Shown here: one piece after another, positions 8,151 to 15,363 of the stretch | Numbering within the stretch: position 1 is the stretch's first letter | How the letters are laid out: the number at the start of each line of letters is the position of its first letter | Assembly (NCBI RefSeq): GCF_002210435.1 | Contig: NZ_MZMV01000059.1 | Span: forward strand, 1 to 41,219 | From: Micromonospora wenchangensis | GTDB lineage: Bacteria > Actinomycetota > Actinomycetes > Mycobacteriales > Micromonosporaceae | Reading direction: 5' to 3' | DNA: 41,219 nucleotides | Position numbers and translations under genes: made by a program | The notes under the pieces: model-generated | Databases searched by the model: none | The model's input: only the letters and a program-made list of their open reading frames with translations | Told to the model about the DNA's origin: nothing

Positions 8151-8285
8151 TAACCGCCACGTCTGGTATTCGTCGTCGAGCCGCAGCGACACCTGGTTCC
8201 CGCGCGGACCGTGGCTTTCGACCGACTGCCACCGGCCGCCGTGGCACGGATGGGCGTGCTGCTGCGGGCCGCCGTACTCCCCCAT
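8139..8285 (-). CDS. Small uncharacterised 48-residue protein
   Basis: The ATG at 8285 opens a 48-codon frame with the strong third-position G/C bias of real genes here. The product is His/Gln-rich at the N-terminus (PQQHAHPCHGGRW) and ends in a charged stretch, VSLRLDDEYQTWRL, which does not look like an out-of-frame shadow. No family is recognised. It sits between the end of the GH54 gene (41 nt upstream) and the start of the STAND regulator gene (55 nt downstream), all on the minus strand, and could be cotranscribed with either. No strong ribosome site was seen, which is the main doubt. It could also be the 3' remnant of a longer lost gene. Confidence 0.5.
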   Translation of the reverse strand: MGEYGGPQQHAHPCHGGRWQSVESHGPRGNQVSLRLDDEYQTWRLHGR

Positions 8286-8325
8286 CTCGATACACCGGCC
8301 CGACCTGCCGGTTGTGGCGTGGCGG

Positions 8326-9798
8326 TCAGCTACGCAGGCTCCACTGCTGGTTCTGTTGCCCGTTGCAGGCCCAGAGAACGAGTTTGGTGCCGTTGGCCGT
8401 GGCCGCGTTGGCGGCGTCCAGGCAGAGACCCGACTGCACGCCGGTGACGGTGCCGTTGGCGTTGACGTTCCACTGCTGGTTGGCACCCTCGTGACAGTCC
8501 CAGATGATCACCTTGGTGCCGTTGCCGGTGCCCTGCCCGGAGGCGTCGAGACACTTGCTGCCCGAGACCTGGAGCTGCCCACCCGCCGTGCGGGTGAAGC
8601 GCTGCGCGGTCCCGCCCGTGCAGTCCCACAGCTGGACCTGCGTGCCGTTGGTGGTGCTGCCGTTCGGCACGTCGACACAGCGGCCCGACTGGGTGCCCAC
8701 GAGTTGGACGCTCTGCGCCGGGGTGCCGCCACCGGCCGGTGCGTATCCCGCCCCGGCGATGTTCGCCTGCACCGCGTCCTCCGTGGCCGGCAACGGGTAA
8801 CCCGAGGTCAGCACGCCCTCGAAGAAGGTGCCCCGGCCGGAGACGCTGTTGTCGCCGCCGATGCCGAGCAGAATCGCGCCCTCCTTCTTCATCGGGTGGT
8901 ATCCGTTGGGCCGCCGCCCGTCGAAATAGGTCGTCAGGCCGCCCGACTGTGCGTTGCCACCGCGGATCGCCCAGTGGTTCGGCTCGCCTTTGACCATGGC
9001 GGTCACGAAACGGTGGTTGATGGACGCGATGTTGTTGTAACCGGCGTTCACCCCGGAGAACAACCCCCACTCCAGATCGGCCATGACCCACGGGCCGGCG
9101 CCGGCACCGTATCCCCACTGCTTGTTGGCGCCGAAGTAGACCGTCTCCATGATGGCCGGCGAGTCGGCCTGGCCGTCGGTCTGCGCATTGCCGTAGTCGA
9201 AACAACACCACTGGTTGTAGTGGGTGCCGTCGACGACGGCGTAGATGCCCTCGGGCTGGTCACCGGTGGCGACGCCGTTGGTGTTGTTGTTGCGGTAGCC
9301 GGTGCCGGGCGAGACGTAGACGCCGTACGCCTTCTGGCCGCCGACCGTGATCGGGGCCGCCTTCGCGTCGGCCAGGTTGTCCCAGCCGCCCGGCGCGGGG
9401 CCGGGCCAGTAGCCGCCGGGCGCCTGGGTGAGGCGGTTGTTGCGGCCCGACTGGTCGTAGATGATCGTGATCACGCAGCTCGTGTTGGCGCAGAAGGAGT
9501 CCTGGGTCGCGGCGTTGACGACGCCGCCCGCGCTCAGCACCCCGACGTCCCGGGTGGTGTTGTCCGACGTCCGGCGTACCTGGTACAGCGGCCCGTTGTA
9601 CGCGCCGTACAGGGCGCGGGTGGTGCTGTGCGCGGCCACGCACGGCGTCCCGCCCGCGGCGTAGATGTCGCACGGGCCGGTGGTCGCGGCCCGCGCGCCC
9701 GGCGCGTCGGCCACCACGGAGCCGCCGCTGACGACGGCGAGGGTCGCCATCGTCGCCACGGCGATCGTCATACGACTGGGCCTTCTCTTCACCTTCAT
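8326..9798 (-). CDS. Secreted alpha-L-arabinofuranosidase, GH54 catalytic domain plus C-terminal CBM13
   Basis: 490 residues with a signal peptide (1-37, cut after GARA). The GH54 catalytic domain (41-352) closely follows fungal AbfB: GPCDIYAAGGTPCVAAHSTTR at its start (41-61), IIYDQSG.N (112-120), and the vicinal Cys pair C198-C199 in WCCFDYGN that forms an unusual disulfide in AkAbfB. The nucleophile is E243 (ADLEWGLFSG) and the acid/base is D316 (GIGGDN). A short linker leads to a ricin-type beta-trefoil (364-490) with QxW repeats at 441 and 484 and a degenerate QRF at 399. Fungal GH54 enzymes instead carry an arabinose-binding CBM42. Role: extracellular release of arabinofuranose side chains. 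GGAGAGGGA precedes the ATG at 9798. The LacI gene is divergent. Confidence 0.93.
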   Translation of the reverse strand: MKVKRRPSRMTIAVATMATLAVVSGGSVVADAPGARAATTGPCDIYAAGGTPCVAAHSTTRALYGAYNGPLYQVRRTSDNTTRDVGVLSAGGVVNAATQDSFCANTSCVITIIYDQSGRNNRLTQAPGGYWPGPAPGGWDNLADAKAAPITVGGQKAYGVYVSPGTGYRNNNTNGVATGDQPEGIYAVVDGTHYNQWCCFDYGNAQTDGQADSPAIMETVYFGANKQWGYGAGAGPWVMADLEWGLFSGVNAGYNNIASINHRFVTAMVKGEPNHWAIRGGNAQSGGLTTYFDGRRPNGYHPMKKEGAILLGIGGDNSVSGRGTFFEGVLTSGYPLPATEDAVQANIAGAGYAPAGGGTPAQSVQLVGTQSGRCVDVPNGSTTNGTQVQLWDCTGGTAQRFTRTAGGQLQVSGSKCLDASGQGTGNGTKVIIWDCHEGANQQWNVNANGTVTGVQSGLCLDAANAATANGTKLVLWACNGQQNQQWSLRS

Positions 9799-10139
9799 CG
9801 AATCCCTCTCCGGAACGGTACGGGTGCGGTGGTGGCTGCCTGCGGCACGGCTGCGCTTCGCGTCCGAACGACCGGGGGTACGGAACCGATCAGTCAGCCG
9901 TGCCTACTCCTGACATAAAACGTCAGATCTTTAACATTAACTTCCGTCGATATATTGCGCCACCCCGCAGGCCCTGTCCGCTCCGACCTGCGCCCCACGG
10001 AACGCCGGGCGTCGGCGGATTGCCGCCGGGGGTGGCGGCGGAACTGTTCCTGCCCCGTGGGGAATTGCCGTACGGCTATGCTCCACGGGAAACACGGCGC
10101 ATTCCCGCGTCGGTGGCGGAATTCGGCTTGAGGGCGGGC
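9799..10139. promoter_or_regulatory. Divergent promoter region of the GH54 and lacI-type genes
   Basis: 341 bp. A block at about 9910-9960 is strikingly AT-rich for this genome and probably holds the promoters. It contains CTGAC-N7-GTCAG (9910-9926) and the tandem TTAAC-A-TTAAC (9931-9941). TATGCT at 10077-10082 is a possible -10 for the regulator gene. No good copy of the 16-bp operator seen at 13265 was found here; the best match, near 9880-9895, is only 8 of 16. Confidence 0.5.
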
Positions 10140-11153
10140 ATGAACATCGGGGAGATCGCCCGGCGGGCCGGAGTGTCCCGCAGCACCGTGTCCTACGTGT
10201 TGAGTGGGAAGCGGGCCGTGTCGGCGACGACCCGGCAACGGATCCAGGCGGTGATCGACGAGCTGGGCTACCGGCCGAACGCCAGCGCCCGCGCGTTGAA
10301 GGAGGGGCGCACCCGCACCCTCGGGCTGGTCATCCCGCCGGCCAGCCAGCGCCTGACCGACATGCAGTTGGGCTTCGTCGCCAGCGTCGTCGAGGCGGCG
10401 GCCCGGCACGATCTGGACGTGCTGCTCTCCCCGTCCGGCGGCGACCACGACCGGTCCTTCGAGCGGATCGTCACCGGGCGGCGGGTGGACGGGGTGGTGC
10501 TGATGGAGATCCGGCTGACCGACGACCGGGTGACCCGGCTGGCGACGGCGGGAGTGCCGTTCGTGACGATCGGTCGGACGGCCGACCCGCGCGCGATGAG
10601 CTGGATCGACGTCGACTACGCGACGTTGATCTCCCGCTGCGTACACCATCTGGCCGACCTGGGACACCGCCAGGTGGCCCTGGTGAACCGGTCCGCCGAG
10701 CTGGTCGCGGCGGGTTACGGCCCGAGCCACCGCGCCCTGGCCGGCTTCCGGACGGCGGTCGCCGAGCGGGGCCTGACCGGTGTCGACGTCTGCTGCGGCG
10801 ACGACACGCCCTCCGGCGAGGCGTGCGTGGCGCAACTGCTGGCGGCGCATCCGGAGGTCACGGCGGTGGCCACCATCAACGAGGCGGCGCTGCCCGGCAT
10901 GCAGCGGGCGTTGAGCGCCGCCGGCCTCTCGGTGCCTGGCGACTTCTCCGTCACCGGAGTCGCCGCCCAGCACTGGGCGGAGGATTTCCACCCCCCGCTG
11001 ACCGCCGCCGACGTGCCGATGCGCCAGATGGGCGCCGAGGCGGTGTCGCTGCTGCTGGAGCTGATCGCCGCGCCCGGCGGCCCGCCCCGGCACCGGCTCT
11101 ACGCGCCACCCGTCTCGCTGCGCTCCAGCACCGGCCCGGTCCGACCCCGCTGA
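10140..11153 (+). CDS. LacI-family transcriptional repressor
   Basis: 337 residues from the ATG at 10140, chosen because LacI proteins begin directly at the helix-turn-helix and GAGGG precedes it; the frame stays open far upstream. HTH and hinge: IGEIARRAGVSRSTVSYVLSG (3-23), then the YRPNASARAL hinge (44-53), which inserts into the minor groove at the central CG of operators. A periplasmic-binding-protein-like sugar domain (60-337) contains GLVIP, a WIDVDY stretch (155-160) and a LADLGHR stretch (171-177). Such repressors are released by sugars or sugar phosphates from their target pathway. It lies between two glycosidase genes, and CG-centred 16-bp dyads occur in three nearby promoters, so local control of arabinogalactan-type enzymes is likely. 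Confidence 0.9.
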   Translation: MNIGEIARRAGVSRSTVSYVLSGKRAVSATTRQRIQAVIDELGYRPNASARALKEGRTRTLGLVIPPASQRLTDMQLGFVASVVEAAARHDLDVLLSPSGGDHDRSFERIVTGRRVDGVVLMEIRLTDDRVTRLATAGVPFVTIGRTADPRAMSWIDVDYATLISRCVHHLADLGHRQVALVNRSAELVAAGYGPSHRALAGFRTAVAERGLTGVDVCCGDDTPSGEACVAQLLAAHPEVTAVATINEAALPGMQRALSAAGLSVPGDFSVTGVAAQHWAEDFHPPLTAADVPMRQMGAEAVSLLLELIAAPGGPPRHRLYAPPVSLRSSTGPVRPR

Positions 11154-11269
11154 CCCGACTCCGGCCTCCCGCAGCCGCAGCCGTCCCGGTCGCGGGCCGG
11201 GGCAGCCGTCACACCGCACGCCGGACGTCCCCGCGCCAGGACCCCGCCCTGCCGGGCCCGGCGCGCGGT

Positions 11270-13000
11270 TCACGCGCCGCACGGCCCCGGACCCGCCGAC
11301 GCCGCCCGGCGTTCCTGCTGCGCGGCGGCGAGGCTGAGGTAGCTGCTGGCCGTCCAGGTGTACGCCCGGTCGCGCAGCCCCGCGCCGGTCTCGGCGTCGA
11401 AGTTCTCGGCGAACCCGGACTTCTCGCACAGGGCCAGGAACCGCCTGCTGATCTCGTCGGCCAGCGCGGTCTGCCCGGCCCGGCGCAGCCCGTCCTCGAC
11501 CAGCATGGTGGAGGGTGCCCAGATCGGGCCCCGCCAGTAGCCGTCGGCGAGGTAGTGCGGCGAGTCGGTCGGTTCGGTGGCCAGCCCGTGGGTCGTCAGG
11601 TGGGCCGCGACGCCCCGGGCCAGTGCCCCGGCGACCGGGGCGGGCAGGTCGTCGCCGAGGGTGACGGGCATCAGGTCGAGCAGGCTGCGGCTGGCCCGGC
11701 GTCGCCCGGTGTGCGGGCTGCGGGCGGTGAAGCGTTCGCCGTCCCACAGGTCGCGCAGCAGGGCGGCCCGGACCCGGTCGGCCTCGGCGGACCAGCCGGC
11801 GGCCGGCCGGCCCAGCTCGGTGGCGAGGTCGGCCAGGCAGCGCAGTTGGACGACCAGGAGGGCGGCGAGGTCGGCGGTCTCCAGGACCCGGCCGTCGTCG
11901 AAGGTGGTGGCGTTGTCCCAGCCGCTGTCGTTGCCGTGCTGGTAGTGGGGCAGGTCGCTGCCGGGGGCACGACGGGCGTCCAGCCAGAACCGGGTCCACC
12001 GGGCCAGCCGGTCGTACGTCTGGGCCAGCGCCGTTCGGTCCGGCGGGGTGGGCAGCCGGCGGCGCAGCTGACCCAGGGCCCAGCCGTGCACGGGTGGCTT
12101 GACGAAGTTGTGCAGCACCTCGGAGTGGGTGACCGAGTCGGGCAGGGCACCGGCGGCGTCCTGGTGGTCGAACGGCAGGTGGAACTGGTGCCAGGCCAGG
12201 TCGGGTTCGCCGGCGGCCAGGGCGATCGCGTTGAAGCAGTGGTCCCAGCTCCACACCTTGTCCATCCAGTGCTTGGACATCAGCACGGCCGGCCGGGTGA
12301 CGAAGCCGGCCGGCTCGACGGTGGCCGACCACAGCACGTACGCGGCCAGTTCGGCGGCGGGGGTGTCGGCGTCGCGCCAGGGGGCGACCGCGTCGACGAA
12401 GGTGGCGAACTCGGCGCTGCGTTCGCGGCACAGCTCGTCGAAGGTGCCGGCCGGCCGGTAGGGGGGCCGGGCGGTGGCGTACTCCTCGATCGCGATCTCC
12501 CAGGGCCGGTCGGCGGGGAGGTCCAGCCACCGGTCGGCGACGCCGAGCGCCTCGCCGCCCACGACGTCGGGCAGCCGGGCGGACAGCCCGGTGACCCGGT
12601 AGCGGCGGCCCGTCTCGTAGGAGGTGAACACGGCCGATCCGTCGACCGGGTCGCGGTAGAGGTAGGTGCCGCTGAACGGGGTGAGGGTGCCCGCGGCGGC
12701 GGCGATCCGCAGGCCGAGCCCCCGGCCCCGCAGCCGGAGGGTGTCCGGCCCCTGGTAGCAGACGTCGATCCGGCCGTCGCCGGCGCGCCAGGTGAGCAGC
12801 GCGGGGGTGGCGACGACCGTGGCGTCGGCGTGCGGGGCCAGGCGCAGCACCGGGTGCATGCCGGTCTGGTGGGAGACCAGGTGCAGGTCGTCGGCGTACG
12901 TCTTCTCGGCCACCACCGGGGAGATGCCGAGCCAGGAGCCGCGGTAGCTGAACGGGACGTCCTGGAGGGAGAACTCCGGGCCGGACGGTGCGACGGTCAT
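11270..13000 (-). CDS. GH63/MGH1-like (alpha/alpha)6-barrel glycoside hydrolase, cytoplasmic
   Basis: 576 residues from the ATG at 13000, with GAAAGGG upstream; a GTG at 13051 is in frame but would place the operator-proximal leader inside the gene. An N-terminal beta domain (10-190) is followed by an (alpha/alpha)6 barrel. Family-type motifs are WDHCF (252-256), GNDSGWDNAT (356-365; D362 a likely acid), GYWRGPIW (487-494), and AENFDAETG (531-539; E532 a likely base). These match the GH63/GH37 group called MGH1-like. There is no signal peptide, so it should act on imported oligosaccharides. The exact bond cleaved cannot be told. It has its own promoter with a LacI-type operator (13088-13103) and is divergent from the clan GH-A gene. 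Confidence 0.8.
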   Translation of the reverse strand: MTVAPSGPEFSLQDVPFSYRGSWLGISPVVAEKTYADDLHLVSHQTGMHPVLRLAPHADATVVATPALLTWRAGDGRIDVCYQGPDTLRLRGRGLGLRIAAAAGTLTPFSGTYLYRDPVDGSAVFTSYETGRRYRVTGLSARLPDVVGGEALGVADRWLDLPADRPWEIAIEEYATARPPYRPAGTFDELCRERSAEFATFVDAVAPWRDADTPAAELAAYVLWSATVEPAGFVTRPAVLMSKHWMDKVWSWDHCFNAIALAAGEPDLAWHQFHLPFDHQDAAGALPDSVTHSEVLHNFVKPPVHGWALGQLRRRLPTPPDRTALAQTYDRLARWTRFWLDARRAPGSDLPHYQHGNDSGWDNATTFDDGRVLETADLAALLVVQLRCLADLATELGRPAAGWSAEADRVRAALLRDLWDGERFTARSPHTGRRRASRSLLDLMPVTLGDDLPAPVAGALARGVAAHLTTHGLATEPTDSPHYLADGYWRGPIWAPSTMLVEDGLRRAGQTALADEISRRFLALCEKSGFAENFDAETGAGLRDRAYTWTASSYLSLAAAQQERRAASAGPGPCGA

Positions 13001-13087
13001 GTCGGGTGACGCCCTTTCGTGGTTCGGGTGGTCAGCCTTCGACGGTGCCACGTCGGGGTCGCCGGGGGCGCACGACGGAACCGAGTT

Positions 13088-13103
13088 GTCGAATCGATTC
13101 GCA
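13088..13103 (-). promoter_or_regulatory. LacI-type operator O1
   Basis: Read on the minus strand this is TGCGAATCGATTCGAC, 14 of 16 identical to the perfect dyad at 13265-13280. The core CGAATCGATTCG (13090-13101) is a perfect palindrome with a central CG, as LacI-family proteins prefer. It begins just after the -10 of the GH63-like gene promoter and covers its expected start point. Confidence 0.78.
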
Positions 13104-13106
13104 CGA

Positions 13107-13136
13107 ACATTAGGTCCGCCCGCGCCCGGCGGTCAA
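13107..13136 (-). promoter_or_regulatory. Promoter of the GH63-like gene
   Basis: On the minus strand: TTGACC (13131-13136), an 18-bp spacer, then TAATGT (13107-13112). The start point is expected near 13100, inside operator O1. The leader would be about 100 nt. Confidence 0.65.
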
Positions 13137-13231
13137 GGAGCTGCCCGGCCGGCCCGGAGCAGCCGGGCGGCAGGGGTGACCTGAGGGCAGATCGCCGGCG
13201 GAAACATCCACTTCACCGGACCGTCATTACA

Positions 13232-13261
13232 TTGACATCCTTCATCGTGTCACCCTACGAT
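13232..13261 (+). promoter_or_regulatory. Promoter of the clan GH-A glycosidase gene
   Basis: TTGACA (13232-13237), an 18-bp spacer and TACGAT (13256-13261). The start point should fall near 13268, within operator O2. The architecture mirrors the divergent promoter at 13107-13136. Confidence 0.7.
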
Positions 13262-13264
13262 CCC

Positions 13265-13280
13265 TGCGAATCGATTCGCA
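13265..13280 (+). promoter_or_regulatory. LacI-type operator O2 (perfect 16-bp dyad)
   Basis: TGCGAATCGATTCGCA is fully self-complementary with a central CG. It overlaps the predicted start point of the downstream gene, a position that blocks transcription. Its centre is 177 bp from that of O1, so looping between the two is possible. Confidence 0.8.
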
Positions 13281-13327
13281 TGCGAAGCCCTCCCGGAGAG
13301 CGTCCCCACGCCCCACAAGGAGCCGCC

Positions 13328-15160
13328 GTGAACACCCCGTCCCACCGCCGGCCCGGACGAGCCCGCGCGATCGCCACCCGGATCGCCGTCGGCCTGCTCG
13401 TCGTCGCCGCCACCACCGTCGCCGCCGCCCCGGCCCGGGCCGCCGACGAGTCGATCAGCGTCAACTTCGCCAGCGCCGACGGCACCCCCACCTACCGGGC
13501 CTCCGGCTGGATCTACGGCATGACCGAGAACGCCAGCGGCCCGGCCGACCACTTCTACCGGGACGTCAGGTTCCAGTACATGCGGGCCGGCGGCGCACAA
13601 CTGCCCGGCAGCGGCTGGGTCGGCGGAAACTACGACCGCCGGTGGAACGCCACGCTCGCCCAGGCCCGGCGCACCGCCGCCCTGGGCGGTCAGTTCATCA
13701 TCCTGCCGCACGACCTGTGGGGCGCGGACGGCGCGGGGATCTCCCGGTTCCCCGGTGACAACGGCAACTGGACCGACTACGACGCCTTCCTGACCCGGCT
13801 CATCGGCGACGTCCGGGCGGCCGGGCTGAGGGTGCAGTGGGACATCTGGAACGAACCCAACATCACCATCTTCTGGAACCGCCCGATCTCCCAGTACCTC
13901 GAACTGTGGCGACGCACCTACCAGCGGCTGCGGGCGGAGTTCCCCGACCAGCTCATCGTCGGCCCGAGCTGCGCCTGCGTGCCGTCGACCAACCACGCGT
14001 TCTGGAACCAGTACCTGGACTTCGTCCGCTCCACCAACACGGTGCCGGACATCGTCAGCTGGCACGCGCTGCCCGGCGACCCGGTCGCCAACGTCGCCGC
14101 CGCCAACGCCACCCTCGACCCACGCGGCATCGCCCACCCCCGGCCGTACCAGATCAACGAGTACGGCGCGTCCAACGAGCAGAACCCGGCGGACGGCGCC
14201 TGGTACGTCGCCCGGCTGGAACGGGCCCGCGCGGACGGGCTACGGGCGAACTGGGCCAGCGCCGGCAACCTGCACAACGACCTGGGCAACCTGCTGGTGC
14301 GCAACGCCGCCGGCCAGCACCAGCCCAAGGGCGAGTGGTGGGTCTACCGCTACTACGCCGCACAGACCGGACAGATCGTCGCGGTGACCCCCAGCCCGTC
14401 CTACGACGCCTTCGCCACCAGGGCGACCGGGGTGGCGAAGGTGCTGGTCGGCGGCGGTCGGACCACCGGCAACCTGACCGTCAACCTGCAACGGCTGGAC
14501 GCCACCAGCGGCATCGTGCAGAACAACCAGGTGCGGGTGCTCACCCAGCGCATCCCGTACAACAACGGTGGCGCGGTGCAGGGACCGGTCACGGTGTCGA
14601 ACACCGTGCTCACGCTGACCAACAACGCCGCCTCGGTGACCCTGCCGTACGGCAACCAGAACGACACGTACACGGTCACCGTGCTGCCGCCCTCGGACAC
14701 CGGTTTCACCTCGGTCGCGGTGGCCCAGCACTCCCAGCAGTGCCTGGACAACACCGGCCCGGGCACCGCCGACGGCAACCCCCAGCAGCAGTTCCCCTGC
14801 GAGGGCGGTGACCAGCAGCTCTGGAACTTCCGCCCGGTCGCCGGGGTGGCCGACACGTACACCGTGGTCAACCAGCAGAGCGGCAAGTGCCTGGACGTCA
14901 GCGGGGCGTCCACCGCCGACGGCGCGGCCGTGCAGCAGTGGACCTGCCAGAACGGCCCCAGCCAGCAGTTCACCCTGCGCCGGGTGACCTACGGGGGCAA
15001 CGACTCCCACGACTACCAGCTCGTCGCCCGGCACAGCAACAAGTGCGTCGACGTCAACGGGGTCTCGACCGCCGCCGGGGCGCGGATCCTGCAGTGGACC
15101 TGCAAGCCGGTCGGCCAGAGCAGCCCGCTGAACCAGACCTGGCGCGTCTGGGGCCGGTAG
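13328..15160 (+). CDS. Secreted clan GH-A glycosidase (GH39-like) with ricin-type lectin
   Basis: 610 residues from the GTG at 13328, supported by AAGGAG (13317-13322) and the signal peptide that follows (1-39, cut after ARA). The catalytic (beta/alpha)8 domain spans about 42-350. WDIWNEPN (171-178) gives the acid/base E176 after the clan's Asn. YQINEYGA (274-281) gives the nucleophile E278. A beta-sandwich (about 360-455) follows, then a CBM13 beta-trefoil (460-608) with QQLW, QQF and QTW marking its three repeats. Family assignment inside the clan is uncertain. GH39 fits best; GH39 includes enzymes acting on arabinogalactan side chains as well as beta-xylosidases. It is preceded by the strongest operator of the cluster (13265-13280). 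Confidence 0.82.
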   Translation: MNTPSHRRPGRARAIATRIAVGLLVVAATTVAAAPARAADESISVNFASADGTPTYRASGWIYGMTENASGPADHFYRDVRFQYMRAGGAQLPGSGWVGGNYDRRWNATLAQARRTAALGGQFIILPHDLWGADGAGISRFPGDNGNWTDYDAFLTRLIGDVRAAGLRVQWDIWNEPNITIFWNRPISQYLELWRRTYQRLRAEFPDQLIVGPSCACVPSTNHAFWNQYLDFVRSTNTVPDIVSWHALPGDPVANVAAANATLDPRGIAHPRPYQINEYGASNEQNPADGAWYVARLERARADGLRANWASAGNLHNDLGNLLVRNAAGQHQPKGEWWVYRYYAAQTGQIVAVTPSPSYDAFATRATGVAKVLVGGGRTTGNLTVNLQRLDATSGIVQNNQVRVLTQRIPYNNGGAVQGPVTVSNTVLTLTNNAASVTLPYGNQNDTYTVTVLPPSDTGFTSVAVAQHSQQCLDNTGPGTADGNPQQQFPCEGGDQQLWNFRPVAGVADTYTVVNQQSGKCLDVSGASTADGAAVQQWTCQNGPSQQFTLRRVTYGGNDSHDYQLVARHSNKCVDVNGVSTAAGARILQWTCKPVGQSSPLNQTWRVWGR

Positions 15161-15173
15161 ACCCGCCCCGCCT

Positions 15174-15209
15174 CCGGGTCGGGTGCCGCAAGGCCGGCGC
15201 CCGACCCGG
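15174..15209 (+). terminator. Hairpin terminator after the clan GH-A gene
   Basis: A 15-bp stem with one G-T pair (15174-15188 with 15195-15209; outer 10 bp perfect) and a 6-nt loop, 13 nt after the stop codon. Confidence 0.75.
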
Positions 15210-15285
15210 CTGGCCGCCGGAGGTGACGGGGACGAACCACCGCAAGCCATTGATTGATGTCGTTTGGTCCGTGATCCTGAGAAGG

Positions 15286-15301
15286 TCCGAACCGATTCGC
15301 C
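15286..15301 (+). promoter_or_regulatory. LacI-type operator O3
   Basis: TCCGAACCGATTCGCC matches 13 of 16 positions of O2, with a one-mismatch core (15288-15299). It sits 62 nt upstream of the second GH54 gene. A weak promoter TTGATT (15250-15255), 17 bp, GATCCT (15273-15278) would start near 15285, so the operator again covers the start region. Confidence 0.65.
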
Positions 15302-15363
15302 ACCACCACCGACCGTAGGCGGATGCGCCCCGGTGCGCCGCCGACGAACCAAGGAGCCGCTTC

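Noticed and set aside
9880..9897. Possible LacI operator before the first GH54 gene
   Set aside because: Only 8 of 16 matches to the 13265 dyad and not symmetrical; kept out of the operator set.
11154..11269. Terminator between the convergent LacI and GH63-like genes
   Set aside because: Only short stems such as GGCGCG/CGCGCC (11260-11278) overlapping the stop codon were seen; not strong enough to call.
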